Assembly (NCBI RefSeq): GCF_036850765.1
Contig: NC_089494.1
Span: 620,001 to 684,000 of the forward strand
Direction: 5' to 3'
DNA length: 64,000 nt
From: Saccopteryx bilineata
Taxonomy: Eukaryota > Chordata > Mammalia > Chiroptera > Emballonuridae
A model generated the notes under the pieces. That model was given only the letters and a program-made list of their open reading frames with translations, had not been told where the DNA came from and searched no databases. The position numbers were made by a program, and so were the translations under genes. Positions 1-12,100 of the stretch are shown here, one piece after another; within the stretch, counting starts at the first letter, position 1, and each line of letters starts with the position of its first letter.

Positions 1-34
1 CACCCTCGGATCCCACCCCCTCAGGGGCGCCTAC

Positions 35-180
35 CCATTTCGAGGTACTCGTCAAACAGGCCCTCGCAGGGTAGGAGCTCGTAGTCTGCCTCCCAGGGCG
101 CCTGGCCGGCAGCCGCGGAAGCCCCCACCTTCCTCTTCTTGGAGCGAAGCCGGAACTTCTGCCACCAGCTCTTTAGCTTC
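35..180 (-). CDS. ANO7: ANO7 coding exon 19 (last in window)
   Basis: Reads [15 protein letters not shown] ... GLFDEYLEM. It holds the basic cytoplasmic segment after TM6 and the acidic [17 protein letters not shown] lead-in to TM7. The acceptor is CCCCCCAG before 180 and the donor is ATGG|GTAGGC at 35/34. Confidence 0.93.
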
Positions 181-3100
181 CTGGGGGGTTGGGGGGGGAC
201 ACCCAGGAGAATGTCTCCTGCTCCTCAGGTTGAGTCCTGGCTGCTCTGCAGCTGGACAGCAGCAGGTGCGGGTCGGGGCCTGGGGTGGGCATGGCTGGGC
301 GAGGCCTTGCAGAACTCGGGAGAGCTTTTGCATCCTTTTGGGGGGGGCAGCTCATCACCCACCTCCCTTGCAGCACCCCCAGGAAAGTCGCCATTGCTCA
401 TGGACGTTTGGGGGGGATGGGCTCCTCCTGAGATATGCAAAGAGGTGGCCAGGGCTGTCAGGTGGAAGAGAGCTGACGGGGACAGTCGCTGTGCCAGCAG
501 TGGGGGCGCGTGTGCATGTTGCTTTGTCATATGTTCGGCACGTGTGTGTTGCTGTGTCGTATGTGGGCATGTGTGTGTGTGTGACTCTGCTGTCACTCAT
601 CCAGCCCCTGCCCCTCCCACCAGGAACCAGCTACACCGCAAATACATGATCTTGTTCAATTTAGCTGCAGAGCCCCAGCCGCGCCCAAAGGGGGGTTTGG
701 GTTGGGCCAGGCTCCGTAGCTAGGGTGTGTGGTGCTGGGGGAGCCCATGCCGTCTGGGGGAGGTCGGGTGTGCAGGGGAAGGTGGGCAGGTGTCCAGGTT
801 GGATCCAGCCTTGGGGGGGGGCAGTCATGAAAAGGGCTCTGGCCTGGGAGGGGGCCTAGCTGCCTGGATAGGAGTCACGGTGGTGCCAGTGGGCGGGGAG
901 GGGGCCCTGGGGAGATGAGATCCTCGTGGCAGAGCCGCTGCGGCCGGGGGCCCCCCTGGCTCCCCCACTCTGCTGCTGCCCTGTTTGGGGAGCACAGCAA
1001 CCATGGGGTAGGGCGTCAGAGAGCCCGCGGGACAGACGGCAAGGCTGACCCTCCCTCCCCTCCCCTGGGGGTGCAGCAGCAGGTCCAGGAGGGCCCCCCT
1101 GGCTCCCCTCCACCTCTTCTCCAGGCTGAGGCTGAGCTGGGGAGACTGCCCCCAGACAGCCTGGGTCCCAGGGCCCCCGGATGCTCCCCAGGGCGGGTGG
1201 GGGGACTCACGGGATGAGGATCTCCTGCACGTTGTTGATGATCTGCTTGCCCACCATGATGACCAGGAGCTCCTGGGCCAGCTCGATGAGGCAGCCGCCG
1301 GCCGCACACTGCACCGCAGAGCTCCGGGTCAGCGCTGGGGAGGGGCCTCCTGCCCGCCCCTCCTCCTCCACCCCTGCAAGGCTGCCCGTGCATGCCCCGC
1401 CTCCCTTTCAGACATGCCATGGGCACCTTGCTGACCGCACAGACCCTCCCCCGACATCCCCAAGCACCCCCACTGTTTCCCCAATGTCCATCTGGCAGAC
1501 AGTGCATGGGAATGACCAGGGTCACTGTGTTGGGTGGCCCCTAGTTTTTCTTTGGGGAACCATGTGGGGTTGCATGGGGCTGATGCTTCTGTGGCCCCAG
1601 GGAGGACCCCCTGCTCAGCCTCAGCCATTGCAGCCAATAAGAGGTGCTCCCAGGGGCCATTAGGGGTGCTCCTGGGACAGCACGTCTTGCACAGGGCACT
1701 GACTTGTGCTGCTGGGGACAATCTTCCTAAGAGCACGGCCAGTCCCGGGAAAGCCGGGCAGCGTGGTTCAGACACCTCACTCAGCCCCATGGGAGCCCGG
1801 TGCACCTGACCGGCTGCTCACGCCAGTGTGAGCTGGGACTTTTCCCACTGATGACTGAAAGCCTCCCAAGTTGGGGGTCCCAGCTGCCCTGTCCCCGAGA
1901 AACCCTCCCCGTCGCGTGAAAATAAAACCCGTTCCTCGGGGTGGCTGCTTTGCAGGCAACCATCAGCTTGGGTCACAGCCCAGACCCACGGGGAGGAGGG
2001 AGCCCCTCCGGTCAGAGAGAAGAGGGTCCTCCAGGTGAGGTGCTCACAGGCACTGTCGGGGCCCCTCTGTCCCCCTGTGGACGGCCGCAGCCCCACGCAG
2101 CCTGCACCCTCAGCCCACGAGAAGCCAGACGCATGGGGACAATTTCAAGGGGCTTTCTACAGTGTCTCTGAGGGGCGGGGCTTTCTACAGTGTCTCTGAG
2201 GGGCGGGGCAGGGTCGAGCCCTGGTGCCTGCAGCAAGTACTGAACCCCAGGGATGCTCGCCAGCCTCTGTGTCCCCAGCGGAGCTCTGGGCAGTGACAGT
2301 GGCTGGGACTCAGCTCGGGTGATTTGGGTCAAAGTGGGGAAAGGGTGATTGATGAGAACACAGATTGTGATTTGTGGAGGGCTATTCCGGGTAAGAGTCT
2401 GAGCATGCTGTGAAGAGAGACCCTGGGGTGGGGGTCCCGGGGCAGCTGCCACCATAAGGGGGACAGGAAGAACCTCTGTGAATTAAGGTTCCGACGGAGG
2501 TCAGGGGCAAGACCCGCGGCCTCAGTCCCCGCACACTCACCTCCTCGTTGCGGACCCCAAACAAGGTGTGGTAATTGCCTGGGTAACCCACAAACCTAGG
2601 GGAAACGGAGGTCCTGAGGCTGTGAGGGAGGAGGTGCCCCCTGGCCGTCCTCCTCTCCTCTCTGTGGCTCCCTCGCTGCCCAGACTGGACCTGCAGGAAC
2701 CTCGAGGTGGACCGGAGCCTGGCTTTGCTCAGACAGAGGCCCTGGGTCAGGACAGTGGCCGCCCCGCCAGGCCTCCCAGGCCGTCCTCCCCGCCCTCCTC
2801 CCTGAGCCCCTGGACAGCCATGCCCAGGTGCCACAGGGGGACGGGACACGCAGACGCAAGGCCCCGGGGCGAGGTGCGGCCAGCCGGGCGCGGTGCTGAC
2901 CTGCCCTTGAAGAAGGCGATGTAGATGGGCGAAGAGTAGAAGTTGACGAACTGGAAGATGAACACCTTGAGGGTGAAGGCGTCCTCGAACCTGGTCTGCG
3001 TGCGGTGCATCTCTGGGCGGAGAGGCCGACTCAGGCTCCCAAAGCCCACCCTGTGGGACCGCCCGCCCACCGGGGGCGAGGAAAACCCGCTTCCCCCACA

Positions 3101-6100
3101 TGTCGGATGGACACTCGCTCAGGAAGGGCAGGGCCCAGCTCTCCCGAAGTCCTCGTTTCTAAGCCATCTAAAACGCGGTGTCGGCCGAGGACGAGCCGGC
3201 GGTGACCATGAGCTCCAGCCACGCCAAGACGGACACGGCGGGTGACCATCGGGGGGGATGGGGTGACAGTTCCCCGGGAAGCCAGTGCTGAGGCGGAGGT
3301 GGGGGCCCGAAGGTGACTCGGAGAGGACGCCTGAGGCTGGAACCGGGACGCACTCTGGGGGCGCCCTGGGGCGCCCGCCTACCCCCCGAAGTCTCCCTGC
3401 CACCCTCCCTGGGACACTGAGCTCTCTGTCCCACCCCCCAGACCAGACTGGGGCTGCTAATAGACAGTTTGTGGAACAAATGAAATGGTTCTTTGGTGTT
3501 TGTCCAACGGGGGTGAGGTGGGTGGGGTAGAGAAAGTGGGGTGAGAGGCAGGCAGGTGTGGAGAGCAGGGAGGAGGGCGCGGACGCAGAGGGGAGGAGCT
3601 CATTCTACAACACCCGCCGGTCACCCTCAGACACTGAGAGCGGGGCACGCAGGGTCCTGGGTTGCAGACCACCCCCCCCAGAGGAGTTCAGCCACGAGGG
3701 GTCCTGTGCACGGGGCTGAGGGCACCCTCGGAGCAGGGCAGGGCCTGGGGCCCAGAGGACACTCCCGCCACCCCCAGGTCCTGCTCAGAGTGGGGGATGG
3801 GTGCACACCCCACCTGTGCCTCCTTCAGACACAAGGATTCTGTTGATCGGCCCGAGTTCTGACGCAGGCGGCTGGGCTGGGGTGGATCTGGGTCAGTGCC
3901 CGGCCCGGCTACTCACCCCATCTAGTCAGGACGCGGGCCAGGGACACGTAGATCTTGGAGAGGATGAGGATGAAGATCAGGTTCACCACGGAGCCTGTGA
4001 GGCTGGCGATGCGTGAGGCCTGGTGACAGGGGGTGGGTCACAGCTGGAGCCGGGGGGTCCCAAGCTGCCCCCCGCCCACCCAGCAGGGCAGATGGAGGCT
4101 CACCCAGGCTGCCAGGAAGATGTTGTCCGACCTGGACACCAGGATGGCCATGATGGCGCGGTACAGGATGATGGACACGAGGCACATGACCACCACGGCC
4201 ACCTAGGGGTGACCAGGCGTGTGAGCCCCTAGAACAAGGCCTGGGACCCCAGCCCCCGCAGGCCACAGCCCCCACTGGCAGAACTGGCTGTGTTGGGTGC
4301 CTCTTCCAGTGGGCTGCTGGGAAGACAGGGAGGCAGGGAGTGGAGGAGAAGAGGAGGGGGCTGGAGGCCACTGAGAACTAATGAGTGGACGATATCCGAG
4401 TGTCAAGGAGCCTCTACGTGTTGTTCTTCCCGCCAAGTGCCGAGAGCCGACCCTCCAGCCCAGCCCAACCCGCCTCCCGCCGGCCAGAGCTTGGTCATTC
4501 CTGACATCTTGGAAGAGGAGGGGAGGGTCCTATTAGGAAGCCCTTTTGGCTGAAGGACCCCTGTGCCAGGATCCTCCCCTATGCTTGAAGGATGCCCCAG
4601 GCCCACACCTGTGGGGAAAGCCTCTCAGAGCCCCTGTCCACACTCTCCCTGTCATACAGCCCAGACCCCGTAGCCTGGCCCCGAGTCAGGTCCCCTCCCC
4701 GGAGGCCAGGCACGCAGGGAGCTTCCTGAGGCAGCCAGGGCCTGGGGGTCCCGGGGGCAGGGTGGGGCCTGGGGGTCCCGGGGCAGGGCGGAGACGGGAC
4801 CCTCACCATCACCAGCACGAGCACGGAGCCGGCCAGCACGCGACGCACACGGCTCCTCTTGGGAAAGTAGGGCTCCTCCTCACCAGTGATGGGGTTCCGG
4901 GCGGTCGTGGGGGCCAAGGCAGCAAACTGGGGCCGCGGCCGCTCCTGGACAGGAGCCGGGGCTCAGTGGCAGGCGGGCGGGCGGCCCCGTGGGCAGCGGC
5001 CAAGGGCCGGGGGCCCACCCACCTCGATGTCCTCGTAGTCGGAGCAGCCCCAGCGGTAGGCCAGCGTGGCGCTCTTCCGCTTCCAGTACTCGAGGAGAAG
5101 CACGGCCCACAGCGCCATGAACACGCTGAAGAAGACGGTGCCGCCGTGGTCGAAGAGCCGGCCGGCCTGTGGGCAGGGGCACGGGGCGCGCTCGCTGCGA
5201 CAGCCGGCCCCTGGGCGCCCAGCCTCTCCCGTGAGGACGCCTCTCCTGCACCCGTCCGCCATCGTGTTTGGGAAGCAGGTGCGTGGGGGTCACGGAAGGT
5301 GGGATGTTGCCCCGTGATGGCCACACCCACGTCTCACAACTTAGGTGACTTGGATGTAATTCATGACTTTTTGAGCTGTTGAGATTTAGGTGTTTTGGGA
5401 CTTAAGAGTTAACGCTTTGATGTGTTCAGAATCTGGGGAGATGTCGGGTTGAGGGTGAATGAATTTTGCACGTGGGATGGACATGAAATTTTGGGGACCA
5501 GAGGGTCAACTACAGTGGATCAAACTGTGGTCCCCAGCTGGAATCTCAGAATGTAAGCTTATTTGGAATTTGGGTGTGTAATTAGGGTGTGTGTGTGTGG
5601 GGGGGGGTCTCTGCACGAGATCACCCGGTCTTCGGGGGCCCTGAGCCCAGGGACAGGTTATGACAGGAGGGAAGGGGAGATGGGCACAGATGCACAGAGG
5701 GAAAGGCCTGTGGGGGGGACGTGGAGGCAGAGTTTGGGGCGAAGCGGGCGCTAGACAGGACGAGCGCGGCCTGGGACAGTCCGGGGCGCTGGACCTGCAG
5801 CCGCCCGCGCTGTGAGAATGTAACTTCTGTTGTTTCCAGCCCCCCAGTGCAGGTTGCAAGAGCGGCCCTGGGAGACCAGTGCGGGGTGGGGGGCAGGCGG
5901 GGGCCCGGCTGTGTCTGGCTGTGGGCCCAGCCTCGCACTTCGGGTGCCAGGCCCAGTGTGCAGGGCTGCCGTGAGCAGCAAGGGGCCTTTGCTCCTTCTG
6001 CTGGGGGTTCTCGGGGGTTGTAATCAGCTGTGTGCCCTGGGGGCTTCCGGCTCTTTCTGCCTCCGGGCCCCCCAGCTGACCCCCTCGGTCAGTGGTACAC

Positions 6101-9100
6101 ACACGGGCACGCTGCCCAGGGGGCGCCCGTCACAAGCCTGCTCCAGGTGAGGACATTGCCACAGAGCTGGGGCCATAGGCGGGCGTGGCCAGGCCCCGGG
6201 GAGCGGCCTCCTCCCCTCGCCCGCCCATTCCCTTACCTGGACCAGGGGGCAGGCGCTGGAGAGCAGCCAGAAGGGGCAGTCGAGGCAGAGTGGGCACATC
6301 TCGAAGCTGTCTGTGCTGCGGCAGAGCTCCTGCCTTCAGAGCAGATGGCGAGCCAGAGTGTGGGACCGCCCTCCCTCCAGCCCGCAAAGCGTGGGGCCGC
6401 CCTCCCTCCCGCTCCCCCTCCCGCCAGGCTGCCCCGAGTCCCCTCCCTCCCACTGCCGCCCTTGCCAGGGCCGGCATTTCTTTAAAATATAGGTGACGAT
6501 CATGCTTTTGAAATTTAGGCTCCGAAATAAAGTAGAACTCAACCCTCTCCCCCTGTTTGTTATCGTAAGGAAAGCTCACACTATTGCGGGGATAAGTACT
6601 GCCGATAAAACCAGCCGGGAGCACACCTGCCCACTGACCAGTCCTAGGAGCACCCCCTCCACCTGTCATCCTTCCAGCCGGGCCTGCACAGCCCTGTGAC
6701 ACCCACGAGGGCAGGTGTGTGCTCCACGCTCACCTCTATCCCCAGCTCTGCACGGGCCTGGCAGGTGGCTGTCTCCCGACCACACCCCCCCCCCCCCAGA
6801 CACAGTGTGAGGCACTTACGTGGGCGTGTCTGAGAACACCATGGAAACGCCGACCAGGAACACCAGCGTGCCCACCACGGCTGCCGGCAGGAGCCAGCCT
6901 GTGTAGAATCCTGCGGAGGGGACCCGGGTGGGAGGACCCCAGGAGTCACCCTGTGTACCCAGCACTGGGCTGAGTGCTGGCTGGGGGTCTGCACAGCCAC
7001 AGCTGTCCCACAGGGACCCACATCCAACCAGCAGGGCCAGGGGCCATCTGGGAAGCAGCTGTGAGGGACAGTCTCCAAGGGTCATGGTCCTGGCCTCTGC
7101 CCTGGCCTCTGGAGCCCTCCTCCCGTGTTGACCAGAGCCCCAGGGTCCATATGGGGCGGGTCAGGGACACTGGCGGTTGCAGTGGGGAGGGTCTGCCTGC
7201 AGAGAGGGGTCTCCAGCCCCTCCCTGGGGTGCTAGGAGGGCCCAGCACGGCTGCAGCACTCGCCGTCTCATCGGCCGGAGGCTGCTGCGTTGGCCGAGAA
7301 GCTCACGCCCCTCGTGAAGACACGAATGAGCATACTGTTAACCGGAAGACGGAGCTGGGGCCCAGGAGGCCCCACGGGGCAGCGGGTGGGACTCACCGAG
7401 CCAGGCGAAGTAGAAGGCCACCTTTTCCCCGAAGTACCCGCGCACGTGGTCCAGAGGCTGGTACTTGTACCACTTGCGCCAGCGGGCCCAGTGCCGGAAC
7501 AGGACCTGCCGCGGGTTGAGGCCAGGGCTCTGCAGGCCCTCCGGGGGCAGCGTGAAGGGACCCTGGGGACAAGGAGCCGCTGGGTGGGACGTGGACTAGT
7601 CTGGGCTCCCTCCCCCCCGGGTCCAGGAGTGGGGCTCCAGCGCCGGGCAAGGCCCACGTGCCCTGGCGTCCCGGGACTCAGTGTTTCTGCTCGAGGACGA
7701 CAGAGGGATGTTGGGGCCCGGGGTTCAGAAAGGCCTCTCTGGGTGGGCCCCTCTGTCCTGGTGTCCAGGCACGCAAGGCCGACACTGCCAGATGCTGTGT
7801 GTCCTGGGCTCTGGCCAGAGGTGGGAAGAGGGACGCCCCACAGCTGAGGGGGAGCTGGCCATTCCCCTGTGTCCCCTCAGGTGGCCCCTCGGCCCCTCAC
7901 ACAGCGGTGGCTGCGGGCTGACCCGGCCTCTGCTCCAGGGCCTCCTTCCTTAAGCTCTGAGGCCTGGCGGGCGCCCGCTGGGGTCCAGGGTGTAAGCTGC
8001 TTCCAGATCCACGTGGATGTTTTTTTCAGGCGGCTGGTGAATGCCCTCCACTGCCTCAGTTTACCCAGCTTCGTGGGGAGCAGAGGGGACCTCACTGCCT
8101 TCCCCTGTCCACTCACAGCTGTGGACAGGCTACTGGGCCTGTTGTGTGGCGCGAGACCAGGGCCCACTGCCTGGAGCCTGGACAGGCACGGCCTGGGCGC
8201 AGCACAGTGTGTGGCCGAGTGCCAGCAGCCACGCACCTGTCTACAGCTGCCCCCACACCCCCGAGGGCGAAGCAGAATCCCCTCATCCAGAACCGCCCCT
8301 CCCCCTGCACCCTGCGGCCCCCAGGCCTCACCTCGTGCAGGGGAAAGGCTGCCTTGAACACTCCTTGTGAAAGCAGCTGGTCGACCCCAAACAAACTCTT
8401 CTTATCGTGGCCGTACGGGGTTTTGGCCAGGATCTCAAACAGCTGGGATGGGGAAGGAAGGCACTGGTCACCTGTCATGGGACGGCAGGGTGGGGACATC
8501 CTGGCCCTCCCACCTCAGGGCTGAGCCCACGATGGCCTCCCGAAACCCTCTGGTGACACATGAAAGGACCCCTGTGCACCCAGATCCTCCTCGTGTCCCC
8601 CACTCACACACACCACAACCCCTGGGGTGTGACAGTCATGCTCCGTGGTACAATCACACGACCTTGGCCAGAGTCATGGGTGCATTGGAGTCAAGCCTGG
8701 ATTTGACCCCAGACCCTGGCGGTGCACGGCCAGCTCTGGACCCTGTTCTGGGCACAGTCAGCCTCCAGCTGACCAGCTGTCAGGGTGGGCTCTGCCCCTT
8801 TGGTGGCCAGCAGGGGGCTGTCCTGGGCAGGTCTGTCCTAACTCCTTGCTCCTTCTCATTCCCCTCAGGGACGGTGCTCTGACTTTCGGTTCCCTTCCTC
8901 ACTGACCAGCTGGACCCACACCCACCTGGGCCCCGTGGCCATGGCTGTCTGTCCCACAAGCCCAGAGCCAGAATGTCCATTCTGAGTCCAGGGGGCGTCC
9001 CACAGGGGCCCCGATTAGGGTCCCAACCTCGTGCAGCTAGGTGGGGCAGCCCCTATGTCTCCGGCCCCCAGCCCGGCCTCAGCGCTCCAATCACAGGAGA

Positions 9101-12100
9101 GCCTTCCTGTGTCCAGACCTGGGGCTGGGAGGTCTGGGGCCGGCAGGCTCCTCAGAGCCGGGGCAGGGCATGGGGCCTGCAGCAGGGGCCCCACTCACAA
9201 TCTGGTGCCTGTTGGTGCAGGTGAAGAAGGTGTCCTGGTCATCACTCCCGAGGAACCTGTGGGCGTGTGGAGAGCACAGGGCTCACACTCCTGAGCACAC
9301 TCACGCCTGCACGCTGTATGCTGTCCCCCCGGGGGCATGATCAAGTCCTGCTTTTCCCCTTTCCTTTCTGGAGGCAGGGGGTCACAGACACCCCACCCCT
9401 GGCCAGTAGAGGGCAGAGGGCAGGTGGTGTGGGGACACCAGGCTCACCAAGGACCCCTACGGCCGCCATGGGCCCCCAGAGCACCAAGTGTGGGACCAAA
9501 GGCCTCGTGGGCAGTGTCTGGTGGTGGCCCGTGTGGACAGATGATTGACCAGAGGACCCTCCCTGGGATGCCAAAATTCTGGGGAGCCCCGTGGGTGGGG
9601 ACAAGAGTCAGCGAGGCTGAATTTCCCCCAGCCCAGGAGGGGGTGCTGTCGGTGTCGGCAGTGACACTGTGTGTGAGGCTTTTACTGCTGGCCCCTCACA
9701 CTGGTGCCCACCATGCCTGGTCAGGGCCCCAGTCTGCAGCCAGTGCGGACTAACCACGTCCACCTCCTGCCTAGGCTGGGCCCGGAAACCCTGCCGCCCA
9801 CCGTGGACGCGTAGTCGAGCAAGAACGGGCCGTGTGTCCAGCCACGGGAGGTTGGGAGACGTTTATCCTGACTGACGCGGACGTGCGCTGAAGCTGCCCA
9901 CGGCCGCTCCCTCGTGGAAAAGCTCCGGAAAAGGAGGTTTGGCTCCGTCACTGTTGGCCTCTCGTGCACGTGTCCCTGGCTCTGCGTCCAGCCCCTAGCC
10001 CGGTGCCGCACGAAGCTGTCCCACGGGCACGGCGGGCCGCCGGCTCTCACCTGGACAGCTTGTTCACTCTGAACTGGCAGGAGTAGTACTCGGGGGGCAC
10101 ATTGGGCACGTCCTCCAGCAGGATGTTGGGGAGGCCCAGCCCCTGCAGCAGGCTGGCCGACCAGTTGCAGGCCTGGTTGGGCAACTCCTGAAAGGAAGGG
10201 TCACTTGTTCTCCCCCCAGGAAGATGGACGCCTCCTGGTGCGGCGTGGGCTGTGGATTGGCAGACTGAGTGACGGCTCAGCGAGGGAACAGGTGAGCCCC
10301 CTCCCGTCTCAGGCCTGGGCGCTATGCACAGCTGCTCCAGTTGAGGCCCAGATGCCCGCAGGCAGGGAGGGACAGACGGTGGCATCTGTCCCTTTGTCCA
10401 CCAAAAAGGGAGCCAGAGTAGGTGGCCGAGCAGTCCTCAGGCATGTCATCTGGAAGTCACCCACTGCCTCTCTACCCTGTGTCCCCCAAACTGGGGCTGC
10501 CCCTCACCCTCCTGCAGTGCCCTCTGTGGGCGGCCTGGTAAGGATCTGTGCCTGCCCCCCAGCCCCCCCTGAGCACCTCATGGTTGGCGGGGACGACTGC
10601 CCCACCCTGTCTGCCTACTAGGGCTTCTGGGGCACAGTGTGGTGGTGGCGAGCTAGGAGGGGCCTCGAGGGCCCCTGGGGGACCCCCAAGTTGTGCAGCA
10701 TGGACACGGCACCCAGCACATGGGGCACAGTCAGGAGTGACCCTCCAGCCCCCTTCTGCCCCCGTGTGCCCAGGTACCTGCAGGGGCAGCTTCAAGCGCA
10801 GGTCTTCTGCATAGTAGCAGAGCACAGCCCAGGGGGCGCTGAGCAGGACGTAGTGCAGGGTGCTGTCCTCATCCTGGACGTGGCGCTGTGGGGACCGGGG
10901 CTCCGTCAGAGCCTGGGGGTGCATGCCCGTGTCCATGTGCGCGCATGTTTGCACGCATGTATCTGCACGTGTGTGCGGATGGTCACAAGTGCATGATTGT
11001 ATTGTGTGCACACACATTTTTGTATGTTGGTATAGGTGTGTGCGTGCACATGAGTGTGTGCCCATGCTTGTATATTCATTCACACTTTTAGGAAAAGGCA
11101 GATGTTTCTGTCGCCATGGTAACGACCAACCAGCCCTGGTTTTAAACCTATTTGATATGTGACTGAAAGGTGGGCTGAGCTGAGAACTGTCATTTAGACT
11201 GAAGACCCAAGGGCACTTTGGGCAAAGCTGCCCACTGGTGCCCCTGCAGCGTCCCTCTGGGCCCTCACTGGCATGTCAGCCCGCCCACATCTGGATGAAG
11301 GCTTTGCAGCCTCACGTGGCCACACCTGTGCCCCACGCTGTTTATGGGGAGAGGAAGTCTTTTTATCCCCACCTGTCGAACTGATGAGTGGACTCAAACT
11401 CAGAAGGGGACAGGATGTGAGCTCCGTCTCCCCCTCCCACTGTGAGCGTATTTGCGGCAGCTCTGAGGGGGGGGTGCAGCAAACATGGACCCGGGAGGGG
11501 CTGGCGAGCAGCAGGGGAGGCGCTGTCCACTTCGCACAACAAGCAGGAGCATGAGAACAGGAGGGTGGATGGGAGGGACGGGCACAAGGCAGAGGGGAAC
11601 CCACACTGGGTGAAGCCAGCCAGGACACTGCAGTGACGGTGACGGGCCAGCCGGACTGGGGACCACGCTTGCCACATGTAACCGGCAAACAGTAGTGTCT
11701 AGAGCAGGGGTCACCCATGCACAGGTCAGAGAGAGGTCAACAACCCTATAGAGGAAGAAGCAAGAGATGGAAAACGGAAATTCACAGAATGAGAGATGCA
11801 GCTCGTAACCGTGCACAAATGCTCGTTCTCTTTGGGAAGCAGGGTAGATGAAACCCCAGGGGCACCATCTCACACCGACCTGACCTGATGGGCAAAGATT
11901 CGAGTCAGACTAAACCAAGCGCAGAGAAGACAGAGCACAGGGCTCCTGGCCGGCCGGAGAGCAGGGGTGACACCCAGCCACCCCTCGGGGAGACTGCGGC
12001 CACACCACACCCAGGCCGGCGAGTCCACCCTCGGGAGAGAGGCCTGCACCTGGTCGCAGGACACACGCCCACATGCGAGAATTTACAGCCAGTTTTCATA

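Larger units (their letters stand above)
181..10777. other. ANO7 introns 5-18: ordinary GC-rich intron sequence
   Basis: Between the listed exons I see no SINE, LINE or RNA gene. The sequence is GC-rich with short G or C runs (for example poly-C near 6,785) and a TG-rich stretch at 490-595. Confidence 0.6.
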